The position numbers and the translations under genes are program-made. Under the pieces are notes generated by a model, which saw nothing but the letters and a program-made list of their open reading frames with translations, was not told the origin of the DNA and ran no database searches. Below, piece by piece: positions 41,501-49,624 of a DNA stretch of 64,000 nt. The stretch is from Lutjanus erythropterus (lineage: Eukaryota; Chordata; Actinopteri; Lutjaniformes; Lutjanidae), in the NCBI GenBank assembly GCA_020091685.1, contig CM034611.1:14886719-14950718 (forward strand). Reading direction: 5' to 3'. How positions within the stretch are numbered: the stretch's first letter is position 1; every line of letters begins with the position of its first letter.

Positions 41501-44500
41501 ACAAGAATCAGCATCAGCTACTAAAACTGCAAATCAAGTGCATGTGGGACTCCAAAAAAAATGGCTTTCATCGACTTTATGACACAAGAATTCCAGTCAA
41601 ACAAAAGATCAAGCATGCAAATGGTTGTCACATGGACATATAACACTCCTGACAAGTTCCTCTAGAGGGCCGTTGTTTTGCCAAATGTGTATCTTGCAAA
41701 ATAAATGGATAAATTTCCCTAATAGCCCCTGGGGGCCAGCTCTAAGCCTTGGCAGTCGTAATGGTATGTTGAGAAGGATATGAGCCGCACATTGAATTAG
41801 AGGTGGCTCAGACTCAGAGAGAGAGAGAGGGACTGACAGGGGAAAAGAGACCAAACAGCCACAAGACGTGACAAAGCACTTTCTGGCGTGAGAGAGGGCC
41901 CACAGGACTGTTCGCTGAAATCTGGTTTGTATGTCTCTGTGTGTGTGCATGTGCAAGTGTGTGTATTAAATGTGTGAGTGATCGTATTTATCAGGGTAAG
42001 ATGTTAAAATTGTTTTCAGAGAGCGTTTTTGCCCCGCTAATCTGATTTTTCAGTCTTTTCAGGGGTTATTTTTTGACCTATGAAATAATACAGTTGAGTT
42101 GCACACTAGCAACTAGACACTCAATTTGTACCACTAAGATTTTATAACATTATAATCTACGAACAGAGGAACAGAGAAATCCTCCTCTGCCTATTTGCTT
42201 AGACGTTTTCCAAATTTCAAACTCGTGTGGACATGCTCTGGGTGTTTGAGTCTGTCCCCGTACCTGTATGTGCATGTGTGTCCATGAATGTGCTGCTCAC
42301 TTCATTAGCACAGTGACACCCTCTTCCCAGTATCACAGCAGATGTGTCTGAGCTGGCGCCAAGTGTATGGTGAGAACTAAATAGCGGGGGAAAAATCCAT
42401 AGCTATTTCCTGTTATTCTATAAACTTCCACAATGGGACAACCACACATACCACAATGGAGATGAAAGAAGTCTGTCCTTTCTCTCACTCTTGTCCTAAC
42501 CCCTTTGTTCCTAATGGCTGCAGCCATCCCACTCAGCACAGTAATGAATCCAACACAGACATGTACAGTGGGCGTAAATCAGCGTGTTACATTATACACC
42601 TGTCAAGATTGTTTAAAGGATTCAGTATTAAGAGTGTGTAAAGATAGTTGGTGTTACTAATCTACAGAAAATCACAGTCACTAATCGCAGAAGCAGAAGT
42701 GATGGTGCACCTGGTGGACATGTTGACATTTGAGCATATACACCTGTCACAGTTCTTTAAAAAAAATGGATTAGCTTCAGTTACATATGATGAAAATCAC
42801 CCTGTGTGCAACCGATTTAGGATTAGCTTTATGAGCTGCATGTGTGTTTGCTTCCTGCTTCATGAGTGATTTTTCATTCTTAAGTCAAGATATTTCATTT
42901 TTCACAGTTAGCTTGGTACTGTACATACTATTAATAGTATGTATTGTTCATTCTGTATACAGTGTTTTTAAGTAGTTTGATAATCACCTCAGTATCTTAT
43001 ATAAACCTTAGCAATGTTAGCTAGCTAGCATAGTTATTTTTGATCAAACTCAAAAGAAACAAAATAAAACTGACCAAAAGCGTCTTGGCTCATCTTTCCA
43101 CTGTTCCAACTATCACCACCTCTGGCTTAGTCGAAGTAAACCCTTAATTCACCACATCAGTTGTGCAAATATCACAAGGAGAAGGGTGAGAGAGAGGTCA
43201 AACATCTGAGAAGCAGCTCAGAGAAACAGCATGTAGTTAGTCTAGTCTGCTAGCTCAGCACCTTTAAAGCTCACATCATGTTATGTCTGGTTTGCTGTTG
43301 TGTAAAAAGTGATACTGTAAAAGATACTGTATGACACTGCTTTCTAACATATAGTGAAGGAGCAAAGGAGAGGATGGAGAACGCGAAATTGTCCAAATAT
43401 GATACAAGCGATGTCATAGCATTGCTGCTTATGATTTCTCCCTCTGCAAACCAGTAGGTTATGTGTCTAAATTATTTATTCATAACTAACGTAATTGTCT
43501 TAGGTTAACTGCCAATAGCTTCCACACCTCGTCCTTTTTGAGACAGTCCCTGTAAAACGGCTGCGGTGGACCATAAAAGATGTGCGACTTCTCAACTTCG
43601 TAAATTACCTCCCTGTTGACTGGAGGGGTAACAGCGGCATCAAGGACGTCAGCATTGATTCTCACAAAAGAAAATAAGTTGGAGGTGAAGCCAGTGCGCA
43701 AAACTTTGCAAAAATACAAACAACTTGTCCCTCAGTGTTCGCTGACGCACGGAGCAGATTAGACACTTCGGATAAAACCGAAATTGTTTGCTCGCTTGCT
43801 TGTTTGCATTGCATCTAGTTAGGAAGTGGTGTGAGAGTGGTATTCCTCTTCTCATATAACTCTTAACAAAATGTTGAACAGTTCCTTGAGTCACCATGTT
43901 GCCCTACATGACATATTTTCTGTGTTCATTTTTTCACAGGTGGTGCACGAGATGCCAATAAGAGATCTGTGTTTTCAGGTGAGACTGAAATGTTGAGCCC
44001 AGAGAGACAGACTCACCTCAGAATATGATGTGTATCATTTTGTTCACCAGAAACCAATTCTGCTATTGTAAGCAACTGCGTTAAGTTTAGAGAACCTCAA
44101 TGTCAGTCAATGACCTCATTTGTAGAGCCGCAACACGTTACCCAAATAACTACCAATGGGTGGCTTACTGTAGAAGCCTCCACCTTCATTTATGGTCCAT
44201 TCAATTACAGTTACAGGCTAAATGGAGGGCACAGTGGCTCTGAAATGTGATTGGTGGAGGCTGGCCATGTGTGGAGACAGGAACGCCGTTGCCCAGTTCC
44301 ATTAAGTCACTTGGGTTCTGAGTTTACACGCAGCAGACAGCGTCAACGCTCAGCGTCAACATTTGGGAGAAGGAGAAAGTCTGTCTGGTTTGAGGTTGTC
44401 TGCGGTTCTCCTTCTTGTGGCTCTGGAGGTGCCCACAGTTCCCAGTGTCAGTGTGCCAGTCTGGAGGGAGATCTGAGAGCAGGCTGCTGCTGCTTGGCTA

Positions 44501-44787
44501 TCAGAGGGGCCAGAGCATTGCCACGGCAACCAAACTCAAAGCTCGCTGCTTAAGTCACCCCAATCACTGCTCTCCCAGAAGTTATTGTGAAATATGGTGG
44601 TTGGAGCCTACACTGGGCAGCAGCAGGCCTCATTTTCCACCTCATGTTTGTCTATGACATGTTCAAATATTAAATGGCTGTTTCATAGTAATTACCCCAG
44701 TTATTATTCTTATTAGCGGTTAAATGTGTCTGATTCTGGTTTCTAGGAGACTGATGTTTTTCTCTGTCATTTTTCACAGGCCTATAG
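14429..44787 (+). CDS. Gene A, 3' coding part: eight spliced exons of an unidentified coiled-coil, Ser/Thr/Pro-rich protein
   Basis: Joining 14429-14564, 22164-22249, 22383-22456, 31069-31189, 37300-37790, 39511-39607, 43940-43978 and 44780-44787 gives one open frame of 1052 nt that ends in TAG. It encodes 349 residues after a split first codon. Every junction is GT-AG and every phase matches (2, 1, 0, 1, 0, 1, 1), which chance would not give. Domain order: an acidic start, a Cys pair (CSRCAR), a low-complexity linker, a heptad coiled coil across the fourth/fifth exon junction, a basic Ser/Thr/Pro-rich stretch of about 140 residues with many SP/TP sites, an acidic segment following QPWHIP, and a C-terminus ...KRSVFSGL. 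There is no signal peptide or membrane segment, so an intracellular, possibly cytoskeletal scaffold is inferred. I compared it from memory with BICD, SPICE1, SSX2IP, Spindly, TJAP1, BEGAIN and CDR2 and it matched none. The 5' end of the gene is missing. Confidence 0.9.
14640..14766. repeat. Dispersed repeat fragment (TTAGCTTAGCATAAAGACTGG)
   Basis: It contains cattgtgggaaattc, agatcgataccactc and ttggcttagcttagcataaa followed by gactggaaacagg, a combination familiar from many teleost introns. It begins about 75 bases after a gene A donor. Confidence 0.6.
14767..19665. other. Intron of gene A, no exon seen
   Basis: This is the first part of the 7.6-kb intron between the 14429 and 22164 exons. 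The only structure found is a repeat at 18004-18250 related to 9098-9330. The 92-codon frame at 17576-17854 has no splice context and no recognisable similarity. Confidence 0.6.
19666..19803. repeat. Duplicated module A, copy 1
   Basis: It begins gtttaattccacactgatgt and ends tttcatccacagtatg. A copy about 80% identical by eye lies at 20627-20764. Both open with an imperfect hairpin (AATTCCACACT ... AGTGTGTGAATT). Confidence 0.85.
20627..20764. repeat. Duplicated module A, copy 2
   Basis: It aligns end to end with 19666-19803 and is spaced 961 bases from it. It is followed within 30 bases by module B (20793). Confidence 0.85.
20793..20897. repeat. Duplicated module B, copy 1
   Basis: It shares tagtacctt..gagacagccaaat, cagtccaaacagatatcttt and ggagcacattatg with 21604-21715 in the same order and strand. 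Confidence 0.85.
21381..21603. repeat. Duplicated module C, copy 1
   Basis: It is nearly identical to 24657-24896 over a core that reads gaggtcgtatttaattatta, gcacatttcatca, and then tgaagtatgccttgcactgt. It is directly followed by module B copy 2. Confidence 0.88.
21604..21715. repeat. Duplicated module B, copy 2
   Basis: It matches 20793-20897. In this copy it abuts module C, whereas the first copy follows module A. Confidence 0.83.
22164..22249 (+). CDS. Gene A exon (acidic linker)
   Basis: The acceptor tgttgtctccag ends at 22163 and the donor is CTCCT|gtaagt at 22250, a strong consensus. It is an 86-nt exon. Joined to the preceding exon it reads [18 protein letters not shown] and [10 protein letters not shown], a hydrophilic and probably disordered linker. 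The intron before it is about 7.6 kb, and the one after it is only 130-133 nt and contains a 21-base T tract. Confidence 0.88.
22383..22456 (+). CDS. Gene A exon with NAGNAG acceptor
   Basis: The donor GCCTCT|gtaagt is strong. The acceptor is a tandem gag|cag: splicing at 22380 or at 22383 keeps the frame and differs by one codon, giving ...SAPLPG or ...SPLPG. The 74-nt form encodes [20 protein letters not shown] and then VSAS, ending exactly on a codon boundary. It lies 133 nt after the preceding exon. Confidence 0.85.
23309..23637. mobile_element. Short inverted-repeat element (TTCTGCAGG ends)
   Basis: The left end GTTCTGCAGGTCCTTAAAAA and the complement of the right end (GTTTCTGCAGGTTTCAAC) pair at the terminus. 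The interior is rich in taagtctta/aagtcttaaa. It is non-coding and lies in an intron of gene A. Confidence 0.65.
24657..24896. repeat. Duplicated module C, copy 2
   Basis: It matches 21381-21603. Both copies end ctgttaatggttatcattat, followed here by tagtccaacaggcccc instead of module B. It lies in the intron between the 22383 and 31069 exons, whereas copy 1 lies in the preceding large intron. Confidence 0.88.
24897..27088. other. Intron of gene A, no exon seen
   Basis: 24897-25080, just after module C, is balanced in composition and free of simple repeats; nothing in it is identifiable. No splice-flanked coding segment is seen in this stretch. Confidence 0.55.
27089..27840 (+). mobile_element. 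Second, internally deleted copy of the Tc1/mariner-type element
   Basis: It starts CAACCCTGATTCCAAAACAG and ends GTAATTGGGGTTG followed by TA (27841-27842). The interior shares 'gtgacctttgacccctca', 'acagtgtggctt', 'aagtcgtatatcaa' and 'aattagtgtc..cagttccca' with the copy at 4747-6170 in the same order. About half of the coding part is missing and the 5' TA is mutated. Confidence 0.82.
27841..29237. other. Intron of gene A with a GT microsatellite
   Basis: A (GT)n tract lies at about 28108-28133. Frames at 28092-28502 (+) and 28368-28727 (-) have no splice support and no recognisable motif. Confidence 0.55.
29238..29691. mobile_element. Inverted-repeat element with TTAA-like borders and a nested SINE tail
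   Basis: The left end TTTAAAGGTTCTATATGAC pairs with the complement of the right end (ATTAAAGGTTCTATATATTG). The interior includes accttgctgtcag..gggaaac, also seen at 12960-13000 in the TTAA element. At 29470-29585 it carries a SINE-like stretch (gagtttgactcc, then cagctgtcctgtcatttaag, then gcatacaaagccaaaaa). It is probably related to the same family. Confidence 0.65.
29692..31068. other. Intron of gene A, no feature seen
   Basis: This is the last part of the 8.6-kb intron before the 31069 exon. Open frames at 30378-30917 overlap one another in different frames and lack coding character. Confidence 0.55.
31069..31189 (+). CDS. Gene A exon (start of coiled coil)
   Basis: The acceptor ctcgctaactagcgtcag ends at 31068. 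In phase 0 the exon reads [18 protein letters not shown], then [21 protein letters not shown]. Two donors are available 15 nt apart, ATGG|gtaaac (31174) and GCTG|gtaggc (31189), and both leave phase 1. The longer form is preferred because only it preserves the hydrophobic a/d spacing into the next exon (L, M, L, V, L, L at steps of 3 and 4). An hAT-like repeat begins 67 nt after the donor. Confidence 0.88.
31257..31879. mobile_element. hAT-like non-autonomous element with long imperfect inverted ends
   Basis: It starts CAGTCCCTTCAGGATTTCAC and ends, inverted, CAGTCCCTCCAGGATTTTGA. The match continues inward through gcagcttttctaaaaa (31319) and its complement tttttagaaaagctgcc (about 31827). 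CAGTCCCTCCAGG ends are known from fish non-autonomous elements. No 8-bp target duplication is evident. Confidence 0.75.
31945..31964. repeat. (CA)n microsatellite
   Basis: About ten uninterrupted CA units lie just after the hAT-like element. Confidence 0.9.
31965..33040. other. Intron of gene A, no exon seen
   Basis: The only structure is an AT-rich inverted repeat near 32964 (TATATAACAT / ATGTTATATA). Confidence 0.5.
33041..33607. mobile_element. Inverted-repeat element (CAGTGTGTGGGATTTA family)
   Basis: The left end TTAAAGATCCAGTGTGTGGG and the complement of the right end (TTAAAAACCAGTGTGTAGG) match over about 25 bases, with TTAA at both borders. Interior phrases such as catgttgcactgccatgttt, cccagaacagacaaacc and agatgccactaaatcctaca recur widely in fish genomes. 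The open frame at 33396-33743 lies mostly inside it and is not a gene. Confidence 0.78.
33608..37299. other. Intron of gene A, no exon seen
   Basis: 33640-33720 begins with agggatgggtattg, a motif typical of decayed hAT ends in fish. 35388-35435 is a short tandem of (gtttttattaattaaaa). An 18-base T tract is near 36617. Otherwise plain AT-rich intron. Confidence 0.5.
37300..37790 (+). CDS. Gene A exon: end of coiled coil and Ser/Thr/Pro-rich region
   Basis: This is the largest coding exon, 491 nt. The acceptor tgcttttccctgcag ends at 37299 and the donor is TCTGAG|gtaaga. It opens [17 protein letters not shown], finishing the heptad repeat begun in the previous exon. About 140 residues rich in Ser, Thr, Pro and Arg follow, with repeated proline-directed sites ([29 protein letters not shown]). 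Such stretches are usually disordered, phosphorylated and common in microtubule- or centrosome-linked proteins; that role is inference. It ends with a short helical LRAYLSE. GC content is clearly above the flanking introns. Confidence 0.93.
38175..38245. repeat. Interrupted (CA)n microsatellite
   Basis: CA-rich runs broken by gtg, ccct and cat. The minus-strand frame at 38104-38343 is a by-product of this repeat. Confidence 0.85.
38669..38956. mobile_element. Truncated second copy of the CAGTGTGTGGGATTTA element
   Basis: It starts TTTAAAGCTCCATTGTATGA and shares gatttacagggatttat, caatgttgcaccgccatg and cccagaacagacaagc with 33041-33607. The 3' terminus is absent. It lies in the intron between the 37300 and 39511 exons of gene A. 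Confidence 0.7.
39511..39607 (+). CDS. Gene A exon (DEFYQQLQ and acidic Trp segment)
   Basis: The acceptor gtcctatttttccatatcag ends at 39510 and the donor is AAGA|gtgagt. The 97-nt exon reads [19 protein letters not shown] followed by [14 protein letters not shown] Trp followed by a cluster of acidic residues is the sort of short linear motif used in protein docking, but no named motif is matched. Confidence 0.92.
39608..43485. other. Intron of gene A; repeat at about 41150-41340
   Basis: 41150-41340 holds ttttgagataccttttggac, caaatttcatggtaatc and ttggacagacagacagactg, the style of a dispersed fish repeat also hinted at 2760. 42922-42943 is a 22-bp perfect palindrome. No exon is seen. Confidence 0.5.
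42922..42943. repeat. 22-bp perfect palindrome
   Basis: TACATACTATT followed by its exact reverse complement with no loop. Confidence 0.95.
43486..43719 (-). pseudogene. MADF-domain fragment, probably from a Harbinger-type transposon
   Basis: Read on the minus strand, the frame contains [17 protein letters not shown], then [20 protein letters not shown]. This matches the MADF (Myb/SANT-like) pattern: a helix ending in a hydrophobic/aromatic pair, a loop with Y, a short 'Y.....K.DE.W' segment, then a hydrophobic helix. It stops (TAG) at about two thirds of the usual 80-90 residues. MADF proteins are encoded beside the transposase in Harbinger elements and also occur in host genes. No second frame or element ends are seen, so a relic is the best reading. 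Confidence 0.5.
43940..43978 (+). CDS. Gene A penultimate exon (39 nt)
   Basis: This is a very short exon between ttcattttttcacag and TTCAG|gtgaga. With one base carried in from the previous exon it reads [13 protein letters not shown] and leaves one base for the next exon. Support is the exact phase match on both sides and strong splice signals; alone it would be too short to call. Confidence 0.8.
43979..44779. other. Last intron of gene A
   Basis: This 801-base intron contains a GC-richer block (about 44220-44660) with overlapping frames of 80-100 codons (44251-44553 and 44415-44657). They have no splice support, and gene A's phase passes across them without needing an extra exon. The block could be a repeat, but I cannot name it. 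Confidence 0.55.
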
Positions 44788-45250
44788 TGACGAAGACCAG
44801 AGACATTGATCCAATCAAACTATTATGCAAACCACTGGACATTTTGAATATGTGTACAGAGACAATTATTTTTATAATTCATATGAATGAGGAAAAAAAA
44901 AGATTGTATACTTTTTTCACAGATATTTCATAGACATTGTACTGTAACTGTATGATAAAAAGTGAAAATTATGACTTCAGAGTATGGAATATAACATTTA
45001 TTTTTGTTTGCTCTATAGCATGCTATTGAACTTCCATGTGGAGTCCAGAAACAGATGCATTTTGTTGTTGATGGACTCTTTTTCTAGGCCTAGTGCATAT
45101 TCACATTGTGAGGACAGCACACCCATGTTAGGAAAGCATTTATTGATATGCACTGTTTAAAGATGTAGTGTTATTCAAATAGCAAATAACGCAAGTTGTG
45201 GAGGGAATACAAGGAATGCTGTTATGTTAATTAAAATGATTTGGTGCACA
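44780..45250 (+). CDS. Gene A last exon: eight coding bases, stop codon, 3' UTR
   Basis: The acceptor tctctgtcatttttcacag ends at 44779. The carried G plus GC gives Gly, then CTA (Leu) and TAG at 44785-44787, so the protein ends ...SVFSGL. An A-rich/T-rich 3' UTR follows. The only near-canonical poly(A) signal I see is ATTAAA at 45230-45235, about 100 bases before the transposon that starts at 45334. The UTR end is therefore approximate. Confidence 0.7.
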
Positions 45251-45333
45251 TGTCATTCTGTTTTTGATCCTAATGTATCTCAACTTGTTCTGTGCTTCCT
45301 GTTGTGTCAAGGTCATACAAAGAAACACTAAGG

Positions 45334-46023
45334 CTGGGTTGCACCAACAAGCATTACTTCTTAATCCCAATTAAATCATGGTTTATCTTTAAATTATATC
45401 GCACCAAAGTTTTAAACAGTTTAAAATTAAGAAGGATTAAATTTAAAACTTTTTTTAGTTTAGTATGTACATATATTTAAAATGTGATCCACTATTAACA
45501 GCACTGTGCTTTCACTTGAGGAAGTTTAACTCATATTTTACCTATTTGAGCAAAATAATGAAGTTGCTCCATTAATTCGGCCAACAAGTTTTTCCCAAAG
45601 GAGGAGAAATTAGAGCTTCTCCGCTGAGCCGTCATGAGTAGGCTAACTAACTTTTTAGCTAGCTAGCAAATAATGTAACATTTTGCTGATTTTTTTTTAA
45701 GCTAACACTAATGAGCAAACTGTAATATTTATTACCTCTTAGCTAAAGTTATCCAACAAAGAACATAATGTTTTGTTAACTTTTAGCTAATGTTACCTAC
45801 CAAATAATGTAACATTTGTTAACTGTTTAGCTAACATTAGATGGCAAACAATGTAACGTTTTGTTAACTTTTTAACTGTTAGCTGGCAAATAATGTAACA
45901 TTTGTTAAGTGTTTAGTTAACAGATAGCAAACAATGTAATATTTTGCTAACTTCTATCTTAGATTAGCTAACTATCTAATCTAACTAATTTAGATTAAAT
46001 TTATCTTTGTTGGTGCAGCCCAG
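45334..46023. mobile_element. Inverted-repeat element with internal tandem repeats
   Basis: It starts CTGGGTTGCACCAACAA and ends with the inverted match (complement CTGGGCTGCACCAACAAAG). From about 45650 to 45960 the interior repeats variants of gctaacattagatggcaaac and aatgtaacattttgttaact at 40-60 base spacing. It lies about 80-100 bases after the likely end of gene A. No coding frame. Confidence 0.75.
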
Positions 46024-49000
46024 TTGAAAAGATTTATCCCGTCTCATTAAAAAAACACAGTGAAGTTGTTATTTAAATGACTTAAACTATCATAACACAG
46101 TCTCTGGTTAATCCAGTCTTTCCAGATACATGATCCATCTAACTTTGTGTCTCACATGTACTGCGGTGCTGACAGAGACGCTGAAATCTGCTCTGGCCAT
46201 GACTACATTGCTCCTGTGTGTTTGCCTGGGCACGTGTTGGTTAAACTGTGGTTGTCTGAGTGTTACACAGCCGACGTCAGCTCTAGAGACATACACACAC
46301 ACCATGGACACACCCTCCGGCTTGATCCCTCCATCGAACCCGACTGAGCTTTGTGGTATGGTACACCCCGCAATGCCAACTTCTCAGTCTGTCTCTCGGG
46401 ATGTGGTCAACAGATTGACCCAACTCTCCGGCCTCGTTTCTCTGAGGGTGATTCCTGTAAAAGGATGTGTGAGAAGACTAATCACTGAAAACCCCATCCT
46501 GTAAAACATGGGTATGTGGATTAATGTCCCATGTATTCCAGCACATCATGGCCTCATTGGAAAGGGATGTGGTTTTGAGAGATCTGTGGAAGAATTCGAG
46601 GACATGGCATAATCGAGTCACAGTGGTGCCTTGATATAATCTTTTATATCACTATAAACAATATTTTCCTGCCAGAAAAGGGGAAATTACAATTTTCACA
46701 TTTCATATTCCATTTTCACTTTGTTGGATTTGGGAGTGTGATTGCCATCTGTTCTTGTTCCACAGATCACCGGCGCGCTGACTCCGTTTATACTATCAAT
46801 ATTTTCTCTCGAGTTCATGTGTCTCCTCCAGTCTTTCATTTCTTATGTCAGCAGAAAATCAAGGCACGAGGAGTGCTGGAATAAGACAAGACAGTTTGGG
46901 AGATGAAGCCTTAAATTACTGCCGCAGATGTCACACAAAGACGGCGCTCTGATGCTTTTCCTCCCTCTGTGTATCTGTGAATGTCTCAGTATGTCACAAC
47001 TTATAAAGATGAAATGGCTGAGGCCATTACTGATACCTCATCTCGCCACAGCTTGTATCATATTTCAGATTACAGCCATATGACTTCTTGATTATTCCAA
47101 AGATGATTGTGATCATGTATAATCATTTAGCTCAAACTGTATAAATCTTTATCAGTCACACATGTCATGTTATTGAGAATCAGAGAGATCAACTTTCATA
47201 ATATTAACACCATCTCTGTGGAGTGTGAACCCTCCTTTATCTTCTTAGTATGTTTACTGTGCAGGCTTTACACACCAGGGCCCGTTCAAAGTGACTGCAG
47301 GGGCCACCCAGGAACAGCGGCAGACATCACTGTACTTACTGGGAGATCTGGACCACCATCAATGGTCAGCAGACTGACCCAGGTCTTAATTTACAACCGA
47401 ACAGACTGGGATTTATCCTGACGTACAGCACAAATAAATCTATGGTGGAGGAGCGGTATGCTTTGAAGGCAAATAAAGTCGGTATCATTCACTGCTTGAA
47501 ATGAACTTGTGCACTTTTTTGTCCATACATTATAATATTAAAAGACTGCAATCTGAATAAATATCTAGTTCTACAATCTACACTATGTACGACTATGATT
47601 ATGCAGAAGCTCTACATTAAACCCTTCTTGTGAGAACTCCTCTGCATGAGCAGCCGGAGGGGTTTGTGTGGCTGCTTTTCGTGGTAATTTAAAACATAAT
47701 CAACAATCTGGATTTTGTTTTCAGTGTTCATTGAAGTGAACTGCCTGTTTCTCACGGAGCTAATGAAAGCAGCCTCCACTGTTATTGAGCTGCTAACTTC
47801 TTTAAGTCTGTCATCAACATGAAAGTTAAAAGTTTTGCTGTTTGAAGCCAAATACAGAAGTTTTTTCTCCACAGAAGCAGCTCACTTTGTTTTAGAAAAT
47901 TTGTAGTAATAAACTTTCAGACATGCAGTAAAAGCAGAAATTAAGAGTTTAAGTCTGACTTGACCAGTATATTGGGCAACAATGAGCTTCACACTTAAGA
48001 AAAAATGTCATACTATGAAAGCTTTGTTGTTGATTGCCCACAAAATAATAATTACAGTACAATATCTTAATCACTGTGTGGTCAGATTGTGCCACGATGT
48101 GTGGTTTTGACCAGATGGTTAAAGTTGTGACTACAGAACAAATGGCTGAAATTGTGACTATTCAAATAGGGTGCAAGAGTCATAATGATTGATTGTGGTC
48201 ACTATCAGAATCACAGCACAGCCCAGCACTGTTTTGAAACAATGTGGTTAGAATTTTGCATTTTTATACATAATTTTAAATAATAAAACTTTGTCTCTTT
48301 CTTTTTTTTTTTTGGAAGTATACAGTCTGTCATAGTGTTTCATACTTATACTTAACTGGGACAGTTTCGTGTTTATCAAAACCTTAAAAGTGTGTCAAAT
48401 CATACTGAATTATTATTAAAACTAAAATGACCAGAAAGATGTAACAAAACACTTACAGTTAGAAAAAATTAAACTCTCACTGAGGGAAGTAACTATGTTC
48501 TATTTGATATGGCAACCTTTCATAGACATTATCAATGAGATAAACTCATGAAAGTTGAAAACATGGTGTTATGAACAATATGTGACATCCCTTTTTGTTT
48601 CTTTGCTTTCTTCTGTGTTTTTCCCTTACATCCTTAATCAAATAAATGTACAAAATATACACATATAAATATGTAACTGTATTAATAAAAACAATAAACA
48701 GAAGTCAAAAAATAAGACCTAATAGGACCTGAATGTCTGTTATAACTTCATCACTCTCCTTTTGGTTCATTGTTCATTTATCATGTTTCCATTTCACTTC
48801 TGCTGCATGAACTACTTTCAAGAAAAAAAACAAAAAACAAAACAAAACAAAAAAAACAACCCAAGGGCACAGGTTGTTTGACAGAACTGGCTGCTGTTTA
48901 GACGACATTTCCAGGTTTGTTGAGGAGCATCCAGTGGGAATGAAAAATATTTAGTCGTCTCTGCACAAATAAAGAAAAATATTTAAAAGTCAAACCCAAA

Positions 49001-49159
49001 TGTGGCAGCATGAAATATCCTAGCCAGTAAAATATGCCTTATAATAACTATAAATATATGTGACCTCATTCTTCTTCTTCTTCTTCTTCTTAATCTTCTG
49101 CTTCTTCTTCTTCTTCGTCTTCTTCTTCTTCTTCTTCTGCTGCTGCTGCTTCTTCTTCA
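46024..49159. other. Intergenic region between genes A and B
   Basis: 46130-46504 is a GC-richer 124-codon frame without splice or promoter support. 47612-47872 (minus) is a repeat-like frame. 48823-48862 is an A-rich (AAAAC)n stretch. No gene is recognised. Confidence 0.5.
49069..49159. repeat. (TTC)n/(TGC)n trinucleotide tract upstream of gene B
   Basis: About 90 bases of TTC/CTT units with an internal block of TGC units end some 20 bases before the ETS-like site of the gene B promoter. A purine-pyrimidine mirror tract of this kind can form triplex DNA. Confidence 0.93.
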
Positions 49160-49450
49160 TGACCGCAGTGATCAGGCTCACTTCCGGCTGCCATCTTCAG
49201 TTGTAGGCGATGGGAAGCCCAGACTCGTAAAAGATCTCGCGAGAGTGATCATTTCAACCCAAACCACGATTTATCTTTGACTATAACATATGATTTTGCC
49301 CTTGATCCTTGTCAGATCTTAACCATTGCGTTTTCACATTATAAAACATAATTAGATTGTACAACGTGCACAATGAAGGAACAACGCTTACAAATCCCGC
49401 GAGAGATTCGCAAATCTAGGGTTCTCGTTGAACAGGTAGTATCAATTGAT
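49160..49450 (+). promoter_or_regulatory. TATA-less promoter of gene B
   Basis: Within 60 bases there is an ETS-like site in cacttccggctgcc (about 49180), an overlapping YY1-like GCCATCTT, and the palindrome TCTCGCGAGA (49234-49243), a motif known from housekeeping and bidirectional vertebrate promoters. A second CCCGCGAGAG lies near 49397, and gcgcggccggccgg near 49465 is the most CpG-dense spot nearby. No TATA box is seen. The short spliced gene B leader follows at once. Such promoters can fire both ways, but no minus-strand exon is recognised on the left side. Confidence 0.7.
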
Positions 49451-49533
49451 AAAGTACCACTATCGCGCGGCCGGCCGGTTTACGTAGTATTTCTAGTCGT
49501 TGACATGTTTTTGGGAACGCCCTTGAAACAGCG
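49373..49533 (+). other. Gene B exon 1 (5' leader) containing an upstream open frame
   Basis: The donor AACAGCG|gtgagt at 49534 defines the 3' end; the transcription start is not known. From ATG at 49373 the frame stays open to the donor for 53 codons (MKEQRLQIPREIRKSRV...). After splicing to 49625 it continues R-D-K-V and stops at TGA 49635-49637, 38 nt before the main start codon. It could be a regulatory upstream ORF, a small protein, or chance. A weaker donor, GAACAG|gtagta, lies at 49433/49434. Confidence 0.55.
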
Positions 49534-49624
49534 GTGAGTGTTCTCTAAAGATCTACAGACTTTTGGCTTGTAATTTTATTTGACAACCAAAACGTAACTT
49601 ATTGTTTAACTCTAAAATTTACAG

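Noticed and set aside
44251-44657. Overlapping 80-100 codon frames in the last intron of gene A
   Set aside because: Gene A's phase joins 43978 to 44780 without them, and no acceptor/donor pair fits.
44780-44936. Longer C-terminal tail [16 protein letters not shown]...
   Set aside because: It needs a reading phase that does not follow from the upstream exons; the phase-correct reading stops after Gly-Leu.
46130-46504. 124-codon plus-strand open frame between genes A and B
   Set aside because: GC-richer than its flanks, but low-complexity Thr/Leu/Cys content, a competing frame at 46147-46347, no splice signals and no promoter.
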